Assembly (NCBI GenBank): GCA_964614655.1
Contig: CAZTPF010000002.1
Span: 62,001 to 126,000 of the forward strand
Origin: Casp-actino8 sp964614655
Lineage (GTDB): Bacteria; Actinomycetota; Acidimicrobiia; Acidimicrobiales; Ilumatobacteraceae
Length of the DNA stretch: 64,000 nt
Direction of reading: 5' to 3'
Positions within the stretch are counted from its first letter, which is position 1. Each line of letters starts with the position of its first letter. The notes below the pieces were generated by a model. That model searched no databases and had not been told where the DNA came from. It worked only from the letters and a program-made list of their open reading frames with translations. Shown piece after piece: positions 8,752-17,389 of this stretch. The position numbers and the translations under genes are program-made.

Positions 8752-9663
8752 ATGACTCCGGCTTCCCCCGCCTTCGTGGAGCGCTTTCCCGTCTCCGATG
8801 GAACCGTCGGACACGTGACCGTCGCCGACGGCGTGTCATTGCGAGTCGTCGAGCGACGTCCGAGTCTCGTCGATACGTCTCTCCCCACCGTCCTCCTGGT
8901 CCACGGCCTGGCGTCCAACGCTCGCATGTGGGATGGCGTCGCTGCGGCCCTCACGACTCAGGCCGTCCGATCGATCGCCGTCGACCTTCGAGGTCACGGA
9001 CGAAGCGATCGTCCGACCACCGGCTACGACTTCGGCACCATCGGAGCCGACCTCTGCCGATTGCTCGACGCCTTCGATCTCGACCGAGCAGTGGTCGTCG
9101 GTCAGTCATGGGGTGGCAACGTCGTCGTCGACCTCGCTCACCGCCACCCCGACCGAGTCGTCGGCGCGGTCGCCGTCGACGGCGGGATGATCGACCTGCA
9201 ACGTTCTTTCCCGGAGTGGGAAGACTGTGCACGAGCGTTGCAACCGCCTCGGCTCGCCGGCACACGGGCCGGGCGCATGGAGGCGGCCATCCGCTCGATG
9301 CACGCCGACTGGCCCGAGTCCGGAATCATCGGCGCGTTGTCGAACTTCGAAGTTCTCGACGACGGAACGGTTCGCCCATGGCTTCCGTTCGAATTGCACA
9401 TGGAGATCCTGCGCGAACTGTGGGGGCACCGACCGAGCGAGCTCTACGCCGAGATCGAGCGCCCGGTCCTCTTCCTGCCGGCCGACTCGGGCGACGTCGC
9501 CTGGACCGACAACAAAGATCGCGCGGTCGACGAGGCTTTGCGTCTCCTGGAGCGAGGACGCGTGCACTGGTTCCGTCCCGCCCATCACGACGTCCACGCT
9601 CAACACCCGGTCCCGGTGACCGAGGTCCTGATGGCGAATCTACGAAACGGTTTCCTCTCATGA
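8752..9663 (+). CDS. alpha/beta hydrolase
   Basis: A 303-residue alpha/beta-hydrolase fold enzyme. VLLVHGLASNARMW gives the oxyanion-hole HG motif, GQSWGG holds the nucleophile S119, and the C-terminal PAHHDVH region supplies the catalytic histidine. The start ATG (MTPASPAF) was preferred over an upstream in-frame ATG because the extra residues would run into the divergent larE gene. It is cytosolic with an unknown ester or epoxide substrate. It precedes the S51-like gene by 13 nt and is probably co-transcribed. Confidence 0.8.
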   Translation: MTPASPAFVERFPVSDGTVGHVTVADGVSLRVVERRPSLVDTSLPTVLLVHGLASNARMWDGVAAALTTQAVRSIAVDLRGHGRSDRPTTGYDFGTIGADLCRLLDAFDLDRAVVVGQSWGGNVVVDLAHRHPDRVVGAVAVDGGMIDLQRSFPEWEDCARALQPPRLAGTRAGRMEAAIRSMHADWPESGIIGALSNFEVLDDGTVRPWLPFELHMEILRELWGHRPSELYAEIERPVLFLPADSGDVAWTDNKDRAVDEALRLLERGRVHWFRPAHHDVHAQHPVPVTEVLMANLRNGFLS

Positions 9664-9676
9664 TCGGTGTCTGCTC

Positions 9677-10942
9677 ATGACCACTCGTCCCCGTCTCATC
9701 ACGATCATGGGTTCGGGCGAAACGGCGCCCACCATGATGAAGCACCACCGTGATCTCATCGCACGACTGCCGGGCGATCCACTCGCCGTCGTGGTCGACA
9801 CACCGTACGGATTCCAGGAGAATGCGCCCGAACTCGCCTCGCGGGCCGTGGAGTACTTCCGACAGAGCGTCGGCCATCCCATCCAGGTGGCCGGACTCGG
9901 TCGACTGAAGGACGTCGACCTCCTCACCGTCGAGACCGGTCTGAGCCTTCTGCGCCGAGCCGACTACGTGTTCGCCGGGCCGGGAAGCCCGACCTACGCC
10001 CTGAACCAATGGGCCGACACGGTGTTTCCCGACGTGCTTCGCGAGAAGTTGCAGAGTGGTGGTGCCGTGACGTTCGCGTCGGCCGCTGCGCTCACTCTCG
10101 GACGCTTCACGGTACCGGTGTACGAGATCTACAAGGTCGGCGCCGAACCTCATTGGCTCCAGGGTCTCGACGTGCTGAGCGAGATCGGTCTCGACGTCGC
10201 CGTCATTCCTCATTACGACAACACCGAGGGCGGACACCACGACACTCGCTTCTGCTACCTCGGCGAACGGCGCCTGTCGATTCTCGAACGAGAACTTCCC
10301 GACGGTGTCCACGTTCTCGGAGTCGACGAACACACCGGGGTCGTGATCGACATCGATGCCGACACGGCGACGGTGATCGGGAACGGCAAGGTCACCGTGC
10401 GCGTGCGCGGCGAGTCGACCGTGTTCGAAACCGGCGTCACGATTCCCGTGGACGCCCTGCGCGACCCGTCACGCGGAAGAACGTCCATTGCGACCGCGAC
10501 TTCTCGCGAGTTGCGCCCCGACACCGAACCGTCGCCCTCGGAAGCCAATTCGCTGCTCGACGACGTGACGCGAACCGAAGCCGACTTCGAGGCGGCACTG
10601 GCGGCTGGCGATTCGGAGACCGCGGTACGAGCGGTACTCGAGCTCGAAGGGGCCATCCGCAACTGGTCCGCCGACACGTTGACGAGCGACGCCATGGATC
10701 GCGCCCACGCCGCCCTTCGATCGATGATCGTGCGACTCGGGGAGGCCGCCGTGAAGGGACTGGCCGACCCGAGAACGGCGATCGATCCGGTGATGGGTGT
10801 GGTGCTCGAGGTGCGCAAGACGGTGCGGGACGAGAAGCGGTACGACTTGTCGGATCTTCTCCGGGATCGACTGGCCGAGGTGGGCCTCGAGATCCGCGAC
10901 ACTCCCTCCGGCCCCGAATGGCATTTTTCGCCCACTCTGTAG
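9677..10942 (+). CDS. peptidase S51-like domain fused to a CysS-like C-terminal domain
   Basis: A 421-residue two-part protein. Residues 1-about 235 resemble the type-1 glutamine-amidotransferase-like/peptidase S51 (cyanophycinase) fold: TIMGSGETAP at the N-terminus, GPGSPTYAL near 101, and TFASAAALTLG, where S135 occupies the nucleophile elbow. Residues about 290-417 resemble the C-terminal helical (DALR/anticodon) domain of cysteinyl-tRNA synthetase, ending RDRLAEVGLEIRDTPSGPEW, which matches the synthetase's DRLxxxGxxxEDTPxGxxW signature. There is no synthetase catalytic domain. Function is unknown; peptidase or amidase activity combined with tRNA or protein binding is only a guess. Confidence 0.75.
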   Translation: MTTRPRLITIMGSGETAPTMMKHHRDLIARLPGDPLAVVVDTPYGFQENAPELASRAVEYFRQSVGHPIQVAGLGRLKDVDLLTVETGLSLLRRADYVFAGPGSPTYALNQWADTVFPDVLREKLQSGGAVTFASAAALTLGRFTVPVYEIYKVGAEPHWLQGLDVLSEIGLDVAVIPHYDNTEGGHHDTRFCYLGERRLSILERELPDGVHVLGVDEHTGVVIDIDADTATVIGNGKVTVRVRGESTVFETGVTIPVDALRDPSRGRTSIATATSRELRPDTEPSPSEANSLLDDVTRTEADFEAALAAGDSETAVRAVLELEGAIRNWSADTLTSDAMDRAHAALRSMIVRLGEAAVKGLADPRTAIDPVMGVVLEVRKTVRDEKRYDLSDLLRDRLAEVGLEIRDTPSGPEWHFSPTL

Positions 10943-10991
10943 CGTTCGCCCCCTCCTGGAGTCATCACCGCAACAGGGTGTGCACTTTTCG

Positions 10992-11849
10992 TCAGGCGGC
11001 GTGGGCGTGTTCGAGGCCGGCCATGCGCAGACGGCCCCGCACCCCGACCACGGCGTACACCACGGCGAAGGCCGCTGTCCCGGCCAGGATGATCACCGCT
11101 CCACTCGGCACGTCGGCGTACCAGCTGGCGTACATCCCGAGCAGGCCGAACATCGTGCCGAGCAATGGCGAGAGCCAGAGCATGCGTCCGAAGGAGTTGG
11201 TCATCATTCGCGACGTTGCCGCCGGCAACACGAGCAAGGCCGAGATCAACAGAACACCGATCACGCGAACCGTCACGAGGATCGTGGCCGACAGGAGCAG
11301 CATGAGCGTCGCCTCCATCGCCGGCACGTTCACTCCGCTCACCGCCGCCACTTCGGGATCGAACGTGGAGAACAACAGCCGTCGGTAGAGAACGACCACC
11401 ACGACGACACTCGCCACCGCGACTCCAGCCACGGCTGCGATGTCGGACGGGAACACGCCGAGCACGTTGCCGAAGAGCACTGCATCGATACTGCGAGCGG
11501 CCTGCCCGTATCGAGCCTGCAACGCCAATCCGAGAGCGAACGACGCCGTCGTCACCACGCCGATTGCAGCGTCGGCGCCGATGATCCGACGACGCGACAC
11601 GCGACCGATCATGAATCCCGACAACAGACCCCAGAGCCCGGCTCCGACGAAGTAGTTGAACTCGAGCACCGCGGCCAGGGCCGCTCCGCCGAAGACGGCG
11701 TGACTCAACCCGTGGCCGATGTAGCTCATGTTGCGCAGAACGACGAACACGCCGATCAGCCCGCACAAAGCGCCGGCCAGTCCGGCGATCACGAGACCGT
11801 TGCGGAAGAACTCGTACTGAAACGGTTCGGTGGCGTCGAAAGCGATCAC
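10992..11849 (-). CDS. znuB: zinc/manganese ABC transporter permease
   Basis: A 285-residue membrane protein with about eight hydrophobic helices and the motifs FVVLRNMSYIGHGLSHAVFGG and MTNSFGRML of the ABC-3 (ZnuB/MntB) permease family. The GTG start (VIAFDATEP) lies 7 nt after the stop of the ATPase gene; an upstream ATG would overlap that gene heavily. The C-terminus ends in EHAHAA, possibly metal-binding. It forms the transmembrane channel of the importer encoded by the three consecutive leftward genes. Confidence 0.85.
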   Translation of the reverse strand: MIAFDATEPFQYEFFRNGLVIAGLAGALCGLIGVFVVLRNMSYIGHGLSHAVFGGAALAAVLEFNYFVGAGLWGLLSGFMIGRVSRRRIIGADAAIGVVTTASFALGLALQARYGQAARSIDAVLFGNVLGVFPSDIAAVAGVAVASVVVVVVLYRRLLFSTFDPEVAAVSGVNVPAMEATLMLLLSATILVTVRVIGVLLISALLVLPAATSRMMTNSFGRMLWLSPLLGTMFGLLGMYASWYADVPSGAVIILAGTAAFAVVYAVVGVRGRLRMAGLEHAHAA

Positions 11850-11856
11850 GTGATTC

Positions 11857-12675
11857 CTAGGCGCCGCGACGAGACATGCGCTCGCGGAGCAGATCGTCAC
11901 CGTGCTCGACCACGACCGGCATTCCACCGTGATGGAGAACTTCCATCGGCGCGCCGTAGGTGCGCTCGAGAAAGTACGGGCGCAGCACTTCGTCGGGCGA
12001 TCCGTCGGCCACCACGGTGCGGTTGAAGCAGATCAACCGGGGCAGGTGGGCGGCCAAGCCGTTCAGGTCGTGCGTCGTGAGGACGATCGCCATCGGTCGC
12101 GTACCCGCCGAACCCTCGTTCAGGTCGGCAAGAACGTGGAGCACTTCGTGTCGCGTTCGCACGTCGACACCCGCGGTCGGTTCGTCGAGGACGAGCAGAT
12201 CGGGATCCTGCAGGAGCGCTCGAGCGAGGAACACGCGCTGCTGCTGCCCGCCCGACAACTCGCGAATGTGCCGTTCGGCGAGACCAGCGAGACCGAGTCG
12301 CTCGAGTACACCGTCGATCTCGGCGATCTCGGTGCGTGTCATCCGCGGCCACCAGGATCGGGTCGGACGACTCATGGCCACCACTTCGCGCACGGTCACC
12401 GGAAAGTTCCAGTCGACCGTCTCGAGCTGCGGAACGTACGAAAGACGCAGACCCGAGCGCCGCCGCACCGATCCGTGAATGGGCTTCACGGACCCGAGGA
12501 GAGCGCGCAACAACGTGGTCTTGCCCGAACCGGACGGACCGACGATGCCGACGAATTCACCGGGCGACACGCGGAAGTCGACCGCTTCGACGACTGGCGC
12601 ATCCCCGTACGAGCACGAGACGTGTTCGAACACCACGAGCGGCTCGACGGCGACGCGCGGCGACAGCGACGTCAC
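11857..12675 (-). CDS. znuC: zinc/manganese ABC transporter ATPase
   Basis: A 272-residue ABC ATPase. Walker A GPSGSGKT is at residues 46-53, the Q-loop lies in SYVPQLETVDW, followed by the signature LSGGQQQR, Walker B LLVLDEPTAG and switch histidine LTTHD. The sequence between Q-loop and signature (VDWNFPVTVREVV) is typical of ZnuC/MntA-type metal importers. The GTG start overlaps the stop of the solute-binding protein gene (GTGA), so translation is coupled. Confidence 0.87.
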   Translation of the reverse strand: MTSLSPRVAVEPLVVFEHVSCSYGDAPVVEAVDFRVSPGEFVGIVGPSGSGKTTLLRALLGSVKPIHGSVRRRSGLRLSYVPQLETVDWNFPVTVREVVAMSRPTRSWWPRMTRTEIAEIDGVLERLGLAGLAERHIRELSGGQQQRVFLARALLQDPDLLVLDEPTAGVDVRTRHEVLHVLADLNEGSAGTRPMAIVLTTHDLNGLAAHLPRLICFNRTVVADGSPDEVLRPYFLERTYGAPMEVLHHGGMPVVVEHGDDLLRERMSRRGA

Positions 12676-13733
12676 TGCGGGTAGACCGCCGTATCGGGTC
12701 CGACGTCGGACACGTCGATCGTCGTGAGAGCGGAGGCATCGCCACCGAGAGCCTCGACCATCGTCACGTAGTTGAACCGCATGAGGCCCAACCACGAATG
12801 CTCGGGGTCACCGGGCTCGCCGAGAAGGTCGTCGTCACGGAGGACGTCGACGTAGCGCACACCAGTCTCGTTGCCGATCTGCTCGAGGACGTCGGATGGG
12901 AACACTTCGCTGCCGAAGACCGCCGGAACTCCGGCCTCGCGCACCTGGTCGATGAGATCGGCGACGTCACGGGGCGTCGGCTCGTCGAACGACGACGGCT
13001 GGATGGCTCCGATCACGGTCCATCCGTACTCCTCGGCGAAGTAGGCATATGCATCGTGGTAGGTGAGCAGCTGACGTTGCGCCGGCTCGAGGGTCTCCGA
13101 GGCGGTCCGCACGGCGTCGCTCAAGGCGTCGACCTTCACTCGGAACGCATCGAAGTTCGAGGCGTACGTGGCTGCGTTGGCCGGGTCGGCGGCGCTGAGC
13201 ACGTCACGGGCCAACTCGGCGTAGGCGATCGCCATCGGCGGATTGGTCCAGAGATGAGGATTGGGCTTGCCGCCCTCCAGGGGGAACGAGAAGTCGAAGA
13301 TGTACTCGGATTCGGGAAGGATCGCCGTGCCGAGTTCGCAGATGACCGAGCCCGATCGCTGGTTGGCGAGGGCCATCTCCTTGGTGGGCTCTTCGAGAAC
13401 GAGACCGTTGATGAACACCACATCGGCCTCTTCGAGAGTGGCCGCCACGCTCGGCGGTGGCTCGAAGGTGTGGCTGTTGGTCCCTTCGGGCACCACACCA
13501 GTGATGACCGTCGGCGTTCCGGTGGCCACATTGGCCACGATGCTCGTGATCGGAGCCACCGTGGTGGCGACCACGACCGGTCGACCTTCGATCGCCGACG
13601 GCAAAGGACACGGGGTCGACGTCGACGAGTCGGACGACGTGTCGTTCGACGACGAGTCGTCGGAACCGCACGCGGCCACGGTGACGAACAAAGCGGCGAG
13701 AAGGCCTTGGTGTACGAGTCGGCGGGAGGACAT
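12672..13733 (-). CDS. znuA: zinc ABC transporter solute-binding lipoprotein
   Basis: A 353-residue cluster A-I metal-binding protein. It opens with a signal peptide ending in a lipobox (TVAAC), so it is exported and lipid-anchored, followed by a Ser/Asp-rich linker. Candidate metal ligands are the histidines in NSHTFEPPP, NPHLW and TYHDAYAYF, plus an acid in FGSEVFPSD. A histidine in the third position (YHDAY) favours zinc over manganese, where a glutamate is usual. The ATG was chosen because a TAGGGT hexamer ends 7 nt upstream; an in-frame GTG nine bases earlier is the alternative. It leads the znuABC unit. Confidence 0.86.
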   Translation of the reverse strand: MSSRRLVHQGLLAALFVTVAACGSDDSSSNDTSSDSSTSTPCPLPSAIEGRPVVVATTVAPITSIVANVATGTPTVITGVVPEGTNSHTFEPPPSVAATLEEADVVFINGLVLEEPTKEMALANQRSGSVICELGTAILPESEYIFDFSFPLEGGKPNPHLWTNPPMAIAYAELARDVLSAADPANAATYASNFDAFRVKVDALSDAVRTASETLEPAQRQLLTYHDAYAYFAEEYGWTVIGAIQPSSFDEPTPRDVADLIDQVREAGVPAVFGSEVFPSDVLEQIGNETGVRYVDVLRDDDLLGEPGDPEHSWLGLMRFNYVTMVEALGGDASALTTIDVSDVGPDTAVYPQ

Positions 13734-13740
13734 GTGTCGC

Positions 13741-13746
13741 ACCCTA
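13741..13746 (-). promoter_or_regulatory. candidate -10 of leaderless znuABC transcript (TAGGGT)
   Basis: On the minus strand TAGGGT is followed by 7 nt and then the znuA ATG, without a Shine-Dalgarno. No clear Zur-type AT-rich palindrome was seen in the 67-bp interval up to the TetR gene. Confidence 0.45.
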
Positions 13747-13808
13747 TAGGTGGGAGAAAAGTCCTGCGTGATCGGTGATTCCCGACCTCGCGACTCAGGA
13801 AATCGATG

Positions 13809-14408
13809 TCAGTCGACGAAACGCTCGATGACGTCGGCCACCAGGGCATTCCAGTCCTCGAACGAAACGGGGTCGGACGACACGTCGTTCAAGATGATCC
13901 CCAACGTGTAGGCGTTCATGAAAGTGGCGAGGGTCTTCGGATCGAAGTCGGAGCGAACGATGCCCCGCGTCTGCATGTCGGTGATCACCTCGGTGAACGA
14001 CATCACGAGTTCGGTCTGATCGTCCCCGAAGCGCTTCCGGAAACGCTCGTCGTCACCGCAGACAGCGAGCATGCGCACCCGGTCGATCCGAGCCTTGAAT
14101 CGCTCTGGCGAGTGAAGCGCACGCGTCACGCGCCCGACGGCATCGAGGAACTCCGCCTTCGTCGAGACTCGCTCGAACTCGCGACGAACGAGTTCGATAC
14201 TGGTGACGACATTGGTGCGATTGATCTCGAGGAGAGCCTCCTCCACCAGATCGGGAAAGTCCTCGAAATGGTGGTAGAGAGATCCACGCGAGATTCCCGA
14301 TTCAGCGAGCACCATCTCGACCGTGAAACCGTCGGCTCCGTATTCGGCGATCATTCCCTTCACGACCTCGAGCAAGGCCACCTTGGTGGGATGCGGTTGT
14401 GTCGACAC
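13809..14408 (-). CDS. TetR-family transcriptional regulator
   Basis: A 199-residue regulator. The N-terminal helix-turn-helix reads FTVEMVLAESGISRGSLYHHF, typical of TetR proteins; the remaining roughly 150 residues form the ligand-sensing dimer domain. A GTG (VSTQPHPTK), preceded by agaagaag, gives the normal family length, but the upstream sequence is cut by an N run 16 nt away, so an earlier start cannot be excluded. It lies between znuA and the acyl-CoA dehydrogenase gene; regulation of the flanking acyl-CoA genes is plausible but unproven. The open frame through the gap into the next gene is an artefact of the N's. Confidence 0.83.
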   Translation of the reverse strand: MSTQPHPTKVALLEVVKGMIAEYGADGFTVEMVLAESGISRGSLYHHFEDFPDLVEEALLEINRTNVVTSIELVRREFERVSTKAEFLDAVGRVTRALHSPERFKARIDRVRMLAVCGDDERFRKRFGDDQTELVMSFTEVITDMQTRGIVRSDFDPKTLATFMNAYTLGIILNDVSSDPVSFEDWNALVADVIERFVD

Positions 14409-14424
14409 CTTCTTCTGGATCCTC

Positions 14425-14434
14425 NNNNNNNNNN
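14425..14434. other. assembly gap (10 N)
   Basis: Ten N's separate the start region of the TetR gene from the 3' end of the acyl-CoA dehydrogenase gene. The true length and content here are unknown. Confidence 0.99.
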
Positions 14435-15662
14435 ATCTACCCCCGATCACTGATTTCTGGGTCTCGGCCCATGCCTTCCCCGACAAAACGTCGACGTCGT
14501 GCGGAAGCCCCAGAACTCGCTCGGCCACGATGTTACGTTGCACCTCTCCGGTACCGCCGCCGATCGTGAGAGCACGGGCGAACATGTAGCCGTCGAACCA
14601 GCCATGGTGGTCGAGCGACCGTAGCCCGACGCCGCCGCCGTTTCCGCCGCGTAGCGACATCGCCCCTCCACTTGGTTGGTCGGGAGTCTGGCGCAACATC
14701 GCCTCCGCGCCCAGAACGTCGCGCGCGAGTTCCATCACGTTCTGGCCGTGCTCGTCAGCCAGGATCTTGCGAATGCTCGCCTCGGGTCCGGGCTGCTCGC
14801 CCTTGATGCGAGCCGTGAGTGTGCGCATGCGAATGAGATCGAGCAAGACGTGCTCGATGTACACGTCGGCCAGACGCTGCCGCATGACCGGATCGTGCAC
14901 CGGACCACGTTCACGAACGGCGTCGAGCATCTCGAGAGCCGTCGGACCGCTCCCCCACAACACTCCACCGCTCGACAGCGACACTCGTTCGTTGCCCAGC
15001 GTGACCTTGGCCAGCCGCCAACCATCACCCTCGTCACCCACCAGGTTCTCAGCCGGAATTCGGACGTCGGTGAAGAACACCTCGTTGAAGGTCTGGGCGC
15101 CCGTCATCTCGGTGATCGGCCGGATCTCGATACCGGGAAGATCCATCGGACAGATGAAGTACGAGACGCCACGGTGCTTGGGCGCCTCCGGATCGGTACG
15201 GGCGATCAGAATTCCGAACTTGGCGTACTGCGCGCCGCTCGTCCAGATCTTCTGACCGTTCACGACGTATTCGTCTCCGTCGCGCACGGCGCGTGTACCG
15301 AGGTTGGCGAGATCGCTGCCACTGCCCGGCTCACTGAACAACTGACACCAGAACTCTTCACCGGCGAGCAGAGGAATCAGATAGCGCTTCTTCTGCTCCT
15401 CGGTCCCGGCGTACAGAATCGTCGGACCACCCCATCCGATGCCGATCGGGTTGGACGGACGACGCACACCAGCCTTCGTCAGTTCGTCGTCGATGACGAT
15501 TTGATGCACCGGGTCGGCGCCGAGACCGTAGGGCTCGGGCCAGTGCGGGGCCACGTAACCGGCCTCGGCCAATTGCCGTCCGGTCGGGTCGGGATGCGAC
15601 GCCAGCCACTCGCGTACGGCGAGACGGCGCGGATCGTCGAGCCCGGGAACCTGGAAATCCAT
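14435..15662 (-). CDS. acyl-CoA dehydrogenase, extreme 3' end lost in gap
   Basis: 409 codons remain before the gap, which is already the full size of most acyl-CoA dehydrogenases, so only a few terminal residues can be missing. Visible family motifs include WCQLFSEPGSGSDLA (substrate/FAD loop), GQKIWTSGAQYAKFG, and the C-terminal GGGTGEVQRNIVAERVLGLP. It is a flavin enzyme performing alpha,beta-dehydrogenation of an acyl-CoA and passing electrons to ETF. It is transcribed divergently from the acyl-CoA synthetase gene, so the two probably serve the same catabolic route. Confidence 0.85.
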
Positions 15663-15671
15663 ACGAACGCG

Positions 15672-15687
15672 ACCCTAGGCCTACAGT
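15672..15687. promoter_or_regulatory. divergent -10 elements between acyl-CoA dehydrogenase and synthetase
   Basis: On the minus strand TAGGGT (15672-15677) lies 9 nt before the dehydrogenase ATG; on the plus strand TACAGT (15682-15687) lies 7 nt before the synthetase GTG. The two promoters share a 32-bp interval, so a single bound regulator could control both. Confidence 0.5.
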
Positions 15688-15694
15688 CGACGGC

Positions 15695-17308
15695 GTGACG
15701 AGCACTGCCACCACCTGGAATTACGCCGACGCGTGGGAACACATCGCCCGACGCCTTCCGGACGCTCCGGCGCAAGAGCACGCGGGCCGGGTCTTCACCT
15801 GGAGCGAGTTCGACCGGCGTGCCGACGGAGTGGCGGCAACTCTCCTGGCCGCCGGAGCGAGCCACCAGGACAAGGTCGCCCAATACCTCTACAACGATTC
15901 GACGTACCTCGAGAGCGTCTTCGCCGCCTTCAAGATCGGGCTCGTTCCCGTCAACACGAACTACCGGTACACCGTCGACGAACTGGCCTACATCTGGGAC
16001 AACTCCGACGCCGTCGCCGTCGTCTTCCACGGTGTGTTCACCGACAAGGTGGCCGAAGTGCGCCCGAGAGTTCCCAAGGTTCGCACCTGGCTCTGGGTCG
16101 ACGACGGAACCGCGCCGTGCCCCGACTGGGCGATCGATTACGAACAGGCCGCCGCCGACACCCGATCGGCCGAAGCACCGTGGGCTCGCAGCGGCGACGA
16201 TCTACTCCTCATCTACACCGGCGGCACGACCGGCATGCCCAAAGGCGTGATGTGGCGTCAGGAAGATCTGATGCTCGCCCTCGACGCCGGCAACCGCCGA
16301 CCACTCACTCCACTCCCCGACGGCGCGGTCCTCGACTCGCGTTCGATGAAACCCGGTCCGCGAAATCTTCCAGCCGCACCGCTCATGCACGGCACTGGAC
16401 TGTTCAACGCCATGAGCAACCTGATGGTCGGCGGGTGCATCGTCACTCTCGCCGGCCGAAACTTCGATCCGATCGAACTGCTCGACACGATCAGTGAGCG
16501 CGGCATCAACACGATGTCGTTCGTGGGCGATGCATTCGGAAAGCCGATTCTGCGCGCCCTCGACGCCGAACCCGATCGCTGGGATCTGTCGAGCCTGCGC
16601 GTGATCGTGTCGAGTGGCGTGATGTTCTCGGCCGAGACCAAACAGGGTCTCTTGCGCCACGCGCCGAATCTGGTGATCGTCGACTCGCTCGGGTCGTCGG
16701 AGGCGGTGGCCATGGCTCAGAACACCACATCGGCCGACGGAAGTTCCGACACCGCGCGTTTCATGCTTGGACCGAACACCAAAGTGCTGACCGAAGACGG
16801 TCGTGAAGTCGTGCCGGGCACCGACGAACTCGGTCGTGTCGCGATCAAGGGCCACACGCCCATCGGCTACTACAAGGACGAGGCGAAGAGCGCCGCCACT
16901 TTCCAGATGTTCGACGGTGTGCGTTGGTCGATTCCGGGCGACTGGGCCCGCGTCGATGACGACGGCACGGTGCATCTGCTCGGCCGCGGCAGTCAGTGCA
17001 TCAACACCGGCGGCGAGAAGGTGTACCCCGAGGAAGTCGAAGAGGCGCTGAAGACCCACTCCGACGTCGCCGACGCCGCCGTCGTCGGAGTGCCCGACGA
17101 ACGATTCGGTCAGGCCGTCACTGCGCTCGTCGAACTCCTACCCGGTCGTTCCGTCGACACGGCCGAACTCGTCACCCACGTCCGGCGACATCTGGCCGCG
17201 TACAAGTCCCCGAAGCACGTGATGTTCGTCGCAAGTGTCGAGCGAGCCGGCAACGGGAAGCTCGACTACAAGGCTCTGACTGCTCGCGCTGTCGCCGCCC
17301 TGGAGTAG
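15695..17308 (+). CDS. fadD: acyl-CoA synthetase (FadD-like)
   Basis: A 537-residue AMP-forming ligase. The AMP-binding P-loop is YTGGTTGMPKG near residue 172, the hinge region is GRGSQCINTGGEKVYPEEVE, and the C-terminal catalytic lysine lies in RAGNGKLDYK. APLMHGTGLFNAM marks the acyl pocket region. It activates a fatty acid or a steroid-type carboxylate to its CoA thioester in the cytosol. The GTG start follows a TACAGT hexamer by 7 nt. It is followed by an SDR and an acyl-CoA dehydrogenase in the same direction, giving a beta-oxidation-like set. Substrate chain type is not evident. Confidence 0.87.
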   Translation: MTSTATTWNYADAWEHIARRLPDAPAQEHAGRVFTWSEFDRRADGVAATLLAAGASHQDKVAQYLYNDSTYLESVFAAFKIGLVPVNTNYRYTVDELAYIWDNSDAVAVVFHGVFTDKVAEVRPRVPKVRTWLWVDDGTAPCPDWAIDYEQAAADTRSAEAPWARSGDDLLLIYTGGTTGMPKGVMWRQEDLMLALDAGNRRPLTPLPDGAVLDSRSMKPGPRNLPAAPLMHGTGLFNAMSNLMVGGCIVTLAGRNFDPIELLDTISERGINTMSFVGDAFGKPILRALDAEPDRWDLSSLRVIVSSGVMFSAETKQGLLRHAPNLVIVDSLGSSEAVAMAQNTTSADGSSDTARFMLGPNTKVLTEDGREVVPGTDELGRVAIKGHTPIGYYKDEAKSAATFQMFDGVRWSIPGDWARVDDDGTVHLLGRGSQCINTGGEKVYPEEVEEALKTHSDVADAAVVGVPDERFGQAVTALVELLPGRSVDTAELVTHVRRHLAAYKSPKHVMFVASVERAGNGKLDYKALTARAVAALE

Positions 17309-17389
17309 GTTCGCGATGCCGTCCGATCGTGTGGCGGCCTGCCGAACGGCGGATCACCCCCTCTCACGAGATCGAGCACGGAGACAGAC

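Noticed and set aside
13738..13755. Zur-type operator before znuA
   Set aside because: Only a short imperfect palindrome around ctatag is present; it lacks the longer AT-rich inverted repeat expected of actinobacterial Zur sites.
13809..15662. A single 617-residue acyl-CoA dehydrogenase/TetR fusion protein
   Set aside because: The frame passes through ten N's; both halves have complete single-protein lengths, so this is a gap artefact.
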